A DNA stretch of 64,000 nt from Datura wrightii (taxonomy: Eukaryota; Streptophyta; Magnoliopsida; Solanales; Solanaceae): positions 5,766,001-5,830,000 of the forward strand of contig JASDFA010000002.1 of the NCBI GenBank assembly GCA_035772735.1. Reading direction: 5' to 3'. The notes beneath the pieces were generated by a model. That model was not told the DNA's origin. It did no database searches and saw nothing but the letters and a program-made list of their open reading frames with translations. A program made the translations under genes and the position numbers. Below are positions 23,221 through 33,372 of the stretch, in pieces. Every line of letters starts with the position of its first letter. Position 1 is the stretch's first letter.

Positions 23221-24412
23221 TCAGATACCAATTAAAAATTCATTCATCCCTGAACGGCGCTTCAATTTTTAGGCGGAATAAAATAACTACCCCAAATTTC
23301 CTCTTACTCCTAGTCAGTGTCGGGACTCGTTTAACTATTGCATTCCGGAATCTAGACCGATTATTTTTGAAACTCTTATATTATTTTAATGTATGTCCAA
23401 CAATTCCATCGGGGTCATAATTTCTTCTAGGTTTTAACCCAGACACGAACGTAAATTCACAATGTTACCCTTTCTTTGGTGTTACGAATATTTCTCTCTC
23501 TATTCAAATGTCCAAGGTATCACTATTTGTTAGACGACTTGAATCGATCATTTTTATATTGATAGGGTCCAGCTACAGAAATAACAGTCACTATTTCTGA
23601 CTGTCCACTCCAGCTAGTGGTTTTTCTGCTAGAGCGGTCCCGCCACAGCGGAAGTATAGTCCGCTGCAGTAGACGACAAGGTCAGCTAAAGGCAAAAAAG
23701 AGGGTTTTCAAGTTCATTTTCTAATTCTCCATTTCAATATACACAAATTCTCTCTACTCCCCTAGTGATTTTCTCGATTTATCTGGTAATTTTCACCATC
23801 ATAGCTTCTCTACTTCATTTACTAGTGAATGATGGATGTGTATAGCTTGATGCTCTTAGTTTTCGGGTAGTTATGGGGTAATATGAAGGCCTCCTCATTT
23901 TGGATTTTTGGCTAGATTTCCATAGCATTCTAGTTGTATTTACGTCCTCATGTGTCCCCTGCTATTCTCTGCATGATCCTGGTCATTTTCATGGGGTTGT
24001 AAGGCCGAAAATGAGGGGTTTTGAATAGGGTGGTGGTCTCGACTTTTTCAAGCCCTTCATCTTGTATTTGTGCCCTATTGAGGTAGGTAATAGCTGCTCT
24101 AACTTGGGCAAGTATCCTTCTTGCCCGATCTGTTGTTAATTTGGAGAAATACGGAGGTTGAATTTTCAACCCCATTGATGGGGTTTGAAAGTCCAAGGAA
24201 GATGATGTCTGCTGCATCGGACCCTTTATCACTAAAGCGGTTCTGTCTCAACCGTCACGGTTCCACTAAAGCAAACCCACTACATTGGATGTATGACCGT
24301 TGCAGTATTCCGACGCAGTACCCCTACCTTCAATTTCAATCCTTGATTTTCTTTTCTTTTAATCCGACATTGTTCCCTTCTAATCTTCTTCATTTATTTT
24401 AGGTTTATTACC
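23221..24412 (+). promoter_or_regulatory. Upstream region of the plant transposon protein pseudogene
   Basis: Non-coding. At 23575-23680 is a cluster of GC-rich words of the family-C type (GCCACAGCGG, CCGCTGCAGTAG). A pyrimidine-rich, leader-like stretch follows (23740-23790), then a T-rich stretch ending TTTATTTTAG at 24402, a good 3' splice site 11 bp before the ATG. The layout (word cluster, leader, intron, ATG) parallels 33373-34718 in the Athila-like element. Promoter and intron are inferred from sequence style only. Confidence 0.4.
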
Positions 24413-25740
24413 ATGGCCACTTCTAGAAGCCGTCTTTTCACCAGCGAGTACATCCTATTCGTCAATGATCATTCCCAATTTAGACAAAATGATTAGGCTA
24501 CAAAGAACTTTTTGCATGAGAGGGGCTTCATGATGCAGGAGGTGGAGGAGAAGGATCTGGAGTTTTATGCCCTCCTTTAGGAGATGGGTTGGGGCCCATT
24601 GGTAGAGGACCCGAGCAAGGCATCGGGAGGCTCAGTACTTAAACTAGTCTCCATGTTTCTCGAATGGATCTCTTAGTTGTTGAGAAGGTTTCCCAAAAGC
24701 GGTATATAAGGTGAGAGAGTTTTATGCCAATCTTCCCACCGTAGCTTGGAGTCGGGACCAGCCGGCGGCCTACATTCGGGGTAGGCAGATCATCTAGACC
24801 GCTGCTATTATTATTGATGCTTTGGGTCTGCGCAACCCGCCAAAGCTTGAGCTAAAGGCTAGGGATGTACCCGAGAACGGCCAATGGTTAGTGAACATCC
24901 TAGTGGTGGAGGAGCGTAGGGCTATGACGTACTGGGGGATCACTCAGAAGTGTATCCAGAGTACTTACTTCACCGTGGAGGCTAGGAGGTGGCTCCATGT
25001 AGTTCTCCAGAGGATCCGCCCATCTTTCAATGTCACATAGTGACTTATCATCAGCCATTGGTGGTGGCCGCAGTTCTAAGAAGGGTTAGGGTCAACGTGG
25101 GGCACCAAATCATTAAGGAGTGGAGGTGCTTCCACACAAAGACTATTACTATCCTGTTGTTTCCTTCCCTCATTACCCGACTGTGCAAACCCGGGACGTC
25201 ATTGTGGACTATGACAGGCCCTTCGATCCCTTGAGGGTGAAGGGGGCTCCAAGGAGGGGTAGGAAGAAGAGAAAGTCTGCTTCAACTGAGGAAGGGAATG
25301 GTGGAGCTAGCACCTCTAGGCCCTTGGGACCATTGGAGCAGATTGAGACTAAGATGGCTGCTATGCCGGAGCTCTTCGGAGGGTAACCCAGACCTCCTCC
25401 CCCTAGCCAACCTTCCACCAGTAGGTCCTCAACTAGTGCGGAAGCTGCAAATTTTGGGGAGATGCAGGAGGCGATTTACGCCTTAGCTTAGGCCCACATC
25501 GAGCTCAGGGAGGAGCTGGAGAAGGAGAAGAAGAAGAGGCGCCCTCAGGACAAGATCCTGGTCCGGATATGGAAGGGGGTCAAGTCGATCCTCAAGCACC
25601 ATAGTCCTGATGCTAGCACCTCTCAGGCAACCAAGCGAACCTCCAAGAGTTCTCCTTTCTCAGCGAGTTCGAGGAGGGAGCGAATGGAGATGCTAGAAGC
25701 GGCAGCGATAAGGCCTCTAGCTTATTTTTGTGCTCCCCCC
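24413..25740 (+). pseudogene. Putative plant transposon protein (Transposase_32-like), pseudogene
   Basis: From ATG 24413 the frame reads MATSRSRLFTSEYILFVND. Further on come REFYANLPTVAWSRDQPAAY (24710-24770), NPPKLELKARDVPENGQWL (24836-24890), LHVVLQRIRPSFNVT, NVGHQIIKEW (25092-25122) and LFPSLITRLC. A charged tail follows (RRGRKKRKSAS at 25254; ELREELEKEKKKRR near 25503). The REFYAN and NVG-II segments align with the intact protein at 34719-35939, although the two are very divergent. At least six stops or frameshifts break it (24494, 24578, 24676, about 24710, 24797, 25038, 25384). It runs opposite to the family-C LTRs around it. The molecular function of this protein family is unknown; the 'transposase' label comes from its occurrence in transposons, not from a shown activity. 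Confidence 0.65.
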
Positions 25741-25999
25741 CCCCCCAAGATTAATGATTTATCACTATTTTTGGCAGTCCCCATTTGGGGCTTGCAAGAC
25801 ACAATTTATTTCCTATTTTCTTTTCCTATTTATGGATGTTGATACTGGTGCTACTTGATGTACGGATGTCCGCTTGGCATCCACTGACGTTGGTCATATT
25901 TTTTCCCCTTTTTTCTATAATATCGTAGTCCTATCTAACATGGTCTTGTATCGAGTAATAACATTTATAGAATGTTTTCCAAAAGAGGGGGGACTTAGG
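25741..25999 (+). other. 3' flank of the pseudogene
   Basis: Non-coding, with a C10 run at 25738-25747 and a purine tract AAAAGAGGGGGGACTTAGG at 25981-25999. That tract could be a polypurine tract on the plus strand, but no LTR start follows it. Confidence 0.35.
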
Positions 26000-26446
26000 A
26001 GCTCTGTGTCTGGCTCTCTGCCTGGCTATGTCTTCTGCAGCGGCATTCTTTCTGCAACAGCGGATCCATTGCCGTAGAACGTTTTCCTCTGTAACGGGTC
26101 TGTAGCAGTGAGAAAGCTTTCTCCGTGGAAGTACTTGCTTGGCTGAACAAATATAATGATGTTTTGTTTGTCTCTCTGGTCAACTCAAGTTAACCACACC
26201 CATCGGTCTTATCGTAGATTTTCACTAATTATACTTAAGCAAATACCACTTAGGCCTATCAAGATACTAATTGGTATATTCCAAATTCCAATTGGACTCA
26301 ACTTTAGTAATCAACACAACAAAACAACATGATGGAAAAGAAATAAGTGTGACTTCCTAAATTCGTTATAGCTTCCCGAAGATTAGGTCTACTCAACATT
26401 GCTTTTGTACTTGAAGATCGGTAACCTAGATGCTATGATACCAACT
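26000..26446 (-). promoter_or_regulatory. Family-C leader and tRNA-Met primer site
   Basis: Aligns with the leader 13682-14105 ('cagcggatccattgc', 'caactcaa[g/c]ttaaccacaccca', 'agatcggtaacctaga'). GCTATGATACCA at 26432-26443 is the primer site with one change from GCTCTGATACCA, 3 bp left of the LTR start at 26447. It proves that the element reads leftward and that the interior starts here. Confidence 0.75.
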
Positions 26447-27067
26447 TATCATGGCCCGAATAGACAGGCTGTGCAGGCACCTACATTAACTCTAATCGAT
26501 AGGAGAACCCTTATAAGATTTCCATCAAATAGACAAGACACTAATTTCTAACATTCACATTAACTGCTAGAATGACCAGAAAAATAACTTTACAAGATTT
26601 CTCTAACATGACTCTCCCAAGATCTAGTCTAGATAGGTACAAGAGCTCTATTTGAATACTTGACAAACAAAATGACCCAGCTTCGTTTGAAAAGAGGAAC
26701 ACTGAAGCTGGTGCTGAGTACTCCATGCCAATAAACGAACTTCTCTCTGCCACTTCCTACTCCCAAAGGAAAAAGGTGCAGCAAGGTAGTATTAGTACAC
26801 CACACGTACTGGTAGGCATCATCGGTCGACTAGGGTTAGTTAACACAACATCATAAAATCAATATATAATCAATATTACAAGATTCAGCAATCAGTTCAC
26901 TTATGCAATATCCCACTAAGTTTAATCACATTGGTATTGTTTCTTATGCCTCATCAAGGTTCATGCATTTATCCCATGCTTTTAGTCATTAATTAGCCTA
27001 GTAGTCTACTTCTCTCTATCTCGCTGGAATGTAGGCTTAGTCTGCTACAGCAATCCCGCTGTCGCGG
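26447..27067 (-). repeat. Family-C 5' LTR, left segment (interrupted by Tekay)
   Basis: Aligns with the LTR pieces at 13424 and 14106 for about 500 bp. The first bases TATCATGG replace the expected TGTCATGG. The segment ends CCGCTGTCGCGG, whose last five bases (CGCGG, 27063-27067) are the target duplication of the Tekay insertion. It continues at 46413. Confidence 0.8.
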
Positions 27068-29339
27068 TGTCACGACCCAAACATACACCTGGATCGTAGA
27101 TATGGGACAAGGAGCCCCAAGAGACCCCAAGTCGACCCATGGCATGAGTATATATCTAATTCAATCACATGAGCGGAATACTTAGCATAGAGACATAGTC
27201 ATAACATAACATAAGGGAAAATAGTACAATACTTATACAATATGGCGGAATACAACTTTTTAGTCTGATAAGCCTCTAAACATGAAAGGCGAATTGATGG
27301 GACAACTCTCCAACTAATCCAACATCCAAAAACTGAAGGAATAACATAGAGTGTGAACATGTAGCCCTCGGAACATGAGGACTCACCAAGTACGTAGTGA
27401 GCAAGTCCAAATCTATCTATGGGTGAGGATGAGCCTGAGAACTGGGACCTGTATCATGAGATGATATAGCATAGAAAGTATGCGGTCAGTACGTGTAATG
27501 TACTAAGTATGCAAGGTAAGTAAAGAAGACATATAAAACATGTATGAAACTCATAAATGGTCATAAGAGTAGCACAACATGCTCGTATCATAAATCATTA
27601 ATACATATTTATGTCTCAAGGTTTTCAAAAAATTTGTAACATAAACATAGAAATAATCATAAGAGAAGAACTTCACTTAACATAACTTGAGCCAACATAC
27701 ATAATCATAACATGTGTAAATCATGAGGAACAATGGGAGATTCTCTTAACAGACATACCCCATATGAGCACACATGAAGCCCGACTTGTTACCCTAGTCG
27801 GGAGGGTGTTCGTACCTTGCCGAGGGTAGGAACCATGAAGGGCGTGATCACACATGAAAAGGGCCATTTGGGCTAGGGACAAACATGAATGGGTCCTATC
27901 ATACCTGCGGTGGCAAGTAGTTCATGAGATCCGGGACTTAACCTGAGCCCAGAACCTACTCGATGTTCGATACTACTCACAAAACATATATAGTGCACAC
28001 AATAATACATACATGAGTTCATCGGCTATTCAAATCATGATAATCATAAACATGCTTGAACATACATGAACTAGCCATGACTTGAGGCCCGTGAGTCGGC
28101 CAAAACATAATTCATGCTTAATATAATACATACATACTTGTAGATCATGCATATAGTTTAAATTTTCATAAGATCATAATAAATAACATAAGATATTCAT
28201 GATTTAATTCATAATACATGTTGCGCTTATCAAAAACATTAATGGATCAGTGGATCATAAATTGGTTTATCATGGGCATGCATAATCGGGTTTAAATGAT
28301 TAGAAATTCGAAATCAGTCATACTAATATACTTAGAGCTCAAAAGATGATTAGAATCAGTAGATAATGATAGGGCTTCAAAATCACAAGACCCATAATTA
28401 AATCATTAAAATTTATACAAACTGAATATAAAACCCCATGAGTTTTTAAATAAATTTTGAGTAATTTAATAGAGAAGGAACATGGGAGTGGAAGAGTCCA
28501 CCCATTGAAGACCTTACATACCTGGGATTATCAACTCCTAACCCTCCTTAAAAGCCCAAGAATGCAATTGAAGGAATTGAGATGAAAAGCTTGAAATCCC
28601 CTTGAATCACCTCTCACAGTTCTTGCATGCATGAATGAGAGTTTAGAATAGGTCATTCTCTTAAAATCCCAGCTTTCCAAAAAAAAATGACGTAGTTTAG
28701 GGCCTTATATCGTGAAAAAGTCAAAAATACCCATAATGAACCTTCCATGAAGACTGGCCGGATGGAACCCACGAGTGGTACCAACGGGTCGTAGGAACCA
28801 CCAACAACCCGTCATGTCCCCCGTTGAATGGACTGCTGAATGACCTAGTCTCGGATCCAAACAACTAGTCAACAGGAAGACTCGTACCTCCAACCCACGA
28901 ATCGTTACATCATTTGTTCTTTGCTCATCATAAAATCTGAACCCACTTACCACGAGCATCACCACGACTCGTGGTTCCTTCCAACAAGTCGTGGTCTCAA
29001 TCGGTCACCTACAATAGAAATTCTTACCCTCCAACAACGACCACGACCAACGACCCGTGGCTTCTCCTAACAGGTTGTTGGGTCTCCCGTTGTTTACACT
29101 TTTGCACATCCTGACCCTAAGCACGACTGTAAAGGACGGCCCATTGTATCCCACAACGGGTCATCATACCTCTCGTTGTCTCCACTGCCACCAACATTTC
29201 CCCAACCAACGTCAGCATATAACGACTCATGGTTTGATACCAAGTCATTTTGTCGTCCGTCCTGTGATATTTTTCCTATTTTCAACACTTTTCAAATTAA
29301 CCTCCCAGGTTTATTCTTATGCCTTCCCTAGGTATTATA
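27068..29339 (-). repeat. Tekay 3' LTR (2272 bp)
   Basis: Begins TGTCACGACCC and ends CTAGGTATTATA, where the terminal CA has become TA. The U3 array at 28755-29270 includes an exact CCACGACTCGTGG at 28962-28974 and many half or mutated copies. It aligns along its whole length with 44137-46412. Confidence 0.9.
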
Positions 29340-29354
29340 ATATCTCCCCCTTAG
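29340..29354 (-). promoter_or_regulatory. Polypurine tract of the Tekay element
   Basis: The minus strand reads CTAAGGGGGAGATAT immediately before the LTR start, the site for plus-strand priming. The equivalent at 63549-63563 reads CCAAGGGGGAGATGT. Confidence 0.85.
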
Positions 29355-29436
29355 GAACATTCATCCTCGAATGTAGGAAACATGCAGAAAAAGAAACATT
29401 CAATTATCATATTAAACCGAAACCTTACGGAATGAC

Positions 29437-30854
29437 TGATCTTGGGCAAATTTATATGCCCAAGTGATACTCAAAAGTACCATTTGAGCCTTGTTTATCT
29501 ACCAATGTGTATACATTCTCATGTAATTGGTAATAAAATGTGAATTTATACTAACCAACATGATTAGCATTGTTTTGCACGTAAAATGTAATTTCGGGAA
29601 GCTAAAGTGCATGTTGGATGATATCGGGGTTGGACTTGGATGCGAGCAAGGGATAAAGCATTGGACAGCATAAAATAAAGGGGCTCCGTGATGGAGCCGT
29701 GTCACGCTGCCATCACGGAGGCCTTCTGCCGGGATAGGGAAATTACGCCCAAATTCCAGAGAGGGTCCGCGTCTGGTTCGTGGCACGGTGGCTTGGCTCC
29801 GCGTTGCACGCCGTGCCATGTTGAGCTTTAATTCCTGGACCCCCAGTTCCAGTGAGGGTCCGCGTTCGTAGCGTGTCACGGAGGTAGTGCTCCGCGATGC
29901 ACTCCGTGACACGTAGCTCGTTATTCCGGGAAAAATTCCCAGAAGTATAAATAGAACACTTAGGTTCATTTTTCAATATTCTGACTGGGTGGAGCAAGAA
30001 CGTGGGTTACAGGCAGTTGAGGGACAAAAATATCAGGGTTTTTTCTCTCTTTCTTTCTTTTTTAATTCAATTGCTTGTATGATTAACACTCATTTAAAGA
30101 TGTTTAATCCACAAATGAGTGGCTAATTCCTCTTCTTGCTGAGGTTATGAACAATTGTGATGAAATGTGATCATTGATTCTTTGGTTTTTCATCTTTTCT
30201 TCCATGTTGTTCTATTAATTCTTGTTCTTACTGCATTAATGTGTGACCAACGTTAATGTGCATCTAAAAAGTCCGATTTCACTCGAGAGAGCAAGAAATT
30301 GGAAAGTTGTGAATTAATAGGATATGTTCTTTACTTGGTTTGGGAAAATTGGGTATTGATTTGCTTTCAGGATAGAAATATACCTGAAAGTCGTATTAGT
30401 TAATTTAGGAACCGGGTTTGTATGGCTAGAACATGAATTGCATTTAATCACAGAAATGTAGGTGGATGGTTCATGATTCTTAAGTGAGGTTAAATACGAG
30501 AGCTTTAATCTCTTGGCAATAGTTCTTGGCTAGAAAATAGAGGAAAAGATTAACCAAATTATAATGATAATTAATTTCATTACATGTTCGTTTAACCTCA
30601 GCATGCTCTCATTCATAGTTCAGACTCAAGGTAGATAATTATTTTAGCTGTAGTATAAAAATTATAAAACAAACTATCAATCTCTTGGTTACACTTTTGT
30701 CTGCATTTTTAGAAGTAAAATATAGTACACTTGAGCAGATTACACTTCATCCAACTCTCTGTGGGATCGATACTTGGCTTACTAAAGACACTTACTACTT
30801 GTTCGACCACGTACACTTGCGTGTCATTTTATATACCCACAAAACACCCGAACA
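29437..30854 (+). repeat. 5' LTR of the Athila-like element
   Basis: TGATCTTGGGC to CACCCGAACA. The U3 has several perfect hairpins. CTCCGTGATGG pairs with CCATCACGGAG (29684-29694, 29710-29720). CGTGTCACGGAG pairs with CTCCGTGACACG (29872-29883, 29902-29913). The TATA box TATAAATA lies 33 bp after the second hairpin. U5 carries CTCTGTGGGATCGAT near 30758, the conserved Athila/Tat phrase. Confidence 0.95.
29946..29953 (+). promoter_or_regulatory. LTR TATA box
   Basis: TATAAATA, conserved in the 3' LTR at 38297-38304. Transcription would start about 30 bp downstream, near 29980. Confidence 0.75.
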
Positions 30855-30860
30855 AGTTTT

Positions 30861-30877
30861 TGGCGCCGTTGCCGGGG
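30861..30877 (+). promoter_or_regulatory. Athila-type primer binding site
   Basis: TGGCGCCGTTGCCGGGG lies 6 bp after the LTR end. It is the characteristic primer site of Athila-group elements, usually assigned to tRNA-Asp. Confidence 0.9.
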
Positions 30878-31099
30878 CCTTGGCAATTGGTGAATTTTTT
30901 TTAAGTGTTAATTTACTGTATTTTTATTTTCTTAGTGTTGACAACTTGGTCTTAGCCTGTATTTTGCATACTTAATTTCTGTTGAACACTGGCAAGAGAC
31001 AAGGAGCTGGTGGAATCGTATATAGAGACAGAAAGGATATTTCACAGTAAACGGAGAGAAGCTCTACAAAGAAAGTTGCAGTTGCTCAGACAGACGATC

Positions 31100-33372
31100 A
31101 TGGAGCAACAATAGAATCCACCGGTAGTACGGGCAGTGTTAGTGCCCGAAGAAGTAGCAGCTCGGCCGGTTCGCGAGGTGGCAATCCCACATGCCAATAA
31201 TGTTACATCTAGTATCCACAAACCTGAGCCAGGAGGGAGATTTGAACTTAAACAGAATATGGTGCAGTTGCTGCACACTAGCGGGCAGTTTACCTGTCTC
31301 CCTCATGAAGATCCACAGCAGCATCTCCAAAATTTTTTGGAGATAAGTGACACTTATATCCCCGCTAGAGTGTCATCAGACTATGTCCGGCTTACATTGA
31401 TCCCATTCTCATTATTGGGAGAAGCCAAGAGGTGGTTGAAAGCTGAGCCACCGAATTCTATTTCTACGTGGGATGATCTTGCACGGAAGTTTTTGATACG
31501 GTTTTTTCCCTCCGGTAAAACAGCAAGACTTAGAAGTCAAATTCTATGTTTCAAACAGAAAGAGGGAGAAAATTTATATCAGGCCTAGGAGAGATTCAAA
31601 TCCATGTTGCGGGATTGTCCTCACCATCATCAGTCTAATGATGTGCTGGTGCACACTTTTATAGAGGGTTTGGAACCCCACACCAAAATATTGCTAGACT
31701 CAGCAGATGGAGGGCAAGCGCTGGAGAAAACTTATGAGGAGCTGTATACCTTGTTGAACCGTATTTCGCAGGGCGATCCAGAATGGAATGCTGATTCATC
31801 AAGAGGCGGGACAGGGAAAGCAGCAAGAGTGCTTGAAGTGGATGGGTTTACAGCTATCACTGCACAGATAGCTGCATTGCAAAATCAACTTAACACCCAC
31901 TTCAGCAACATGACTTTAAACCAGCCTCAAGCCCCAGTTAATGCAGTACAGCAGATGTGGTGTGAAGTGTGTGGAAGCAGTGAGCACTCAGTTGAGTGTT
32001 GTGGAGCCAATCCTGACTCGGTAAACTTTTTGGGTAATGCGCAAAGGAACCACCAACAGTATGGTAGTAGCTACAATTCAAATTGGAGGAATCACCCTAA
32101 TTTCTCATGGGGTAGCAACAACCATCAGGGGCAAAGTTCGGGTCAGGGTGTGCAAAGGAACCAAGGAGGGCAGCAGAATTATCGAGCACAATTCAAAAAC
32201 AACAATGCACCTCCTCCACCACCATCACCCAGCATTGAGGAGATGTTCAAGACCATGATAGCTAACCAAGCTCAATTGCAGGCTGACTATGTAAAATTGG
32301 CAGCCGAAGTGAAAAACAACCAGTTAGCTACCAAGGCACTTGAATATCAATTTGGGCAATTTGCTAGTGCCTAAAACACAAGGCCTAGAGGAGGACTGTT
32401 GAGCGACACGGATCCCAATCCCAAGCAGGTAAATGCAGTGACCACAAGGAGTGGTTTGCAGCTGAAAGAGGTGGAACCAGAAAGACCACCTCAACAGTCG
32501 AGAGTAGCTGAAGTTGAGAGGGAGCACAGTACTGAAAGGGGGAAGACTAAGGAAGCTGAATCAGAAAGACCTCCACCCCCGTTCCCTCAACGACTAAAGA
32601 AACACAAGGAGGAGGCGTGTTTCAAGAAATTCATGGAGGTGCTGAAACAGGTACATATTAACTTACCTCTTGTTGATGTCTTGCAAGGAGTGCCGAAATA
32701 TGTGAAGTATATAAAGGACATCGTGGCAAACAAAAGTCAGTTGACGGAGTAAGCTACGGTGGCTCTAACAGAGGAGTGCACTTCCCGAATTCAAAATAGA
32801 CTTCCCACAAAGCTAAAAGACCCTAGGAGTTTTACTATCCAGATTACTATTGGGCAGAGCATCCGAGCTCGTGGATTGTGTGATTTGGGAGCGAGCATAA
32901 ATTTGATGCCGTCTTCAGTATTCAGAAAGTCCCTAGACCCACAACTGTAATCTTGAAGTTGGCAGATCGGTCCTTATCCAGACCTTATGGCATTATAGAG
33001 GACGTTCTAGTGCAAGTTGGCTCCCTAATATTTCCGGTAGATTTTGTCGTGCTGGATTTTGAACCAGATGCGGAAGTCCCATTTATTTTGGGACGTCCTT
33101 TCTTGGCAACCGGGAAAGCACTAATTGATGTAGCTGCGGGGCAGCTGACAATGCGAGCACATGACAAGGTGGAGGTGTTCGAGGTGTACAAGGCACCCAA
33201 GCTCCTGATGGTGCACGAAGAACTCTCGGTGATCAATGTGATTGATCAAGGTGAGGATAAGCAGATTAAGGATTCACGGGAGTTAATGGGAAAACCACCG
33301 GAAAGGTGTAAGCACTACTGGGGGGAGGACGGTGATCGAGATAAAACGTCCATCACCCTAGAGGACAACTGA
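31100..33372 (+). pseudogene. Athila-like gag-protease, broken
   Basis: Gag forms the virus-like particle; the protease cuts the polyprotein. The frame starts at ATG 31100. Gag core: PHEDPQQHLQNFLEI (31304), RWLKAEPPNSISTWDDLARK and FLIRFFPSGKTARLRSQ (31430-31540), and YEELYTLLNRISQGDPEW (31733-31786). A zinc knuckle CEVCGSSEHSVECC (CX2CX4HX4C) lies at 31960-32001. The retropepsin-like site LCDLGASINLMP is at 32877-32912, and the protease tail VPFILGRPFLATGKALIDVA at 33079-33138. In-frame stops lie at 31112 (TAG), 31586 (TAG, a Trp codon in relatives), 32372 (TAA) and 32750 (TAA). A frameshift near 32940 follows the DLGAS motif. Several stops are simple C-to-T or G-to-A changes, as expected from decay of methylated DNA. 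The gene ends at 33372, and pol does not follow. Confidence 0.9.

Noticed and set aside
23221..23232. Second reversed primer site (AGATACCAATT) beside the LTR end at 23220
   Set aside because: Only a partial match, and it is on the wrong side of the LTR for its orientation.
24413..25740. A DNA transposon transposase, as the family name suggests
   Set aside because: No DDE residues, terminal inverted repeats or target duplication are seen. The name reflects location in transposons only.
25981..25999. Plus-strand polypurine tract AAAAGAGGGGGGACTTAGG
   Set aside because: No LTR start (TG...) follows, and the surrounding primer site shows the element reads the other way.
29499..29969. 156-codon minus-strand frame in the LTR (and its twin at 37850-38137)
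   Set aside because: It lies across the GC-rich U3 hairpins and is not kept open at the same length in the other LTR.
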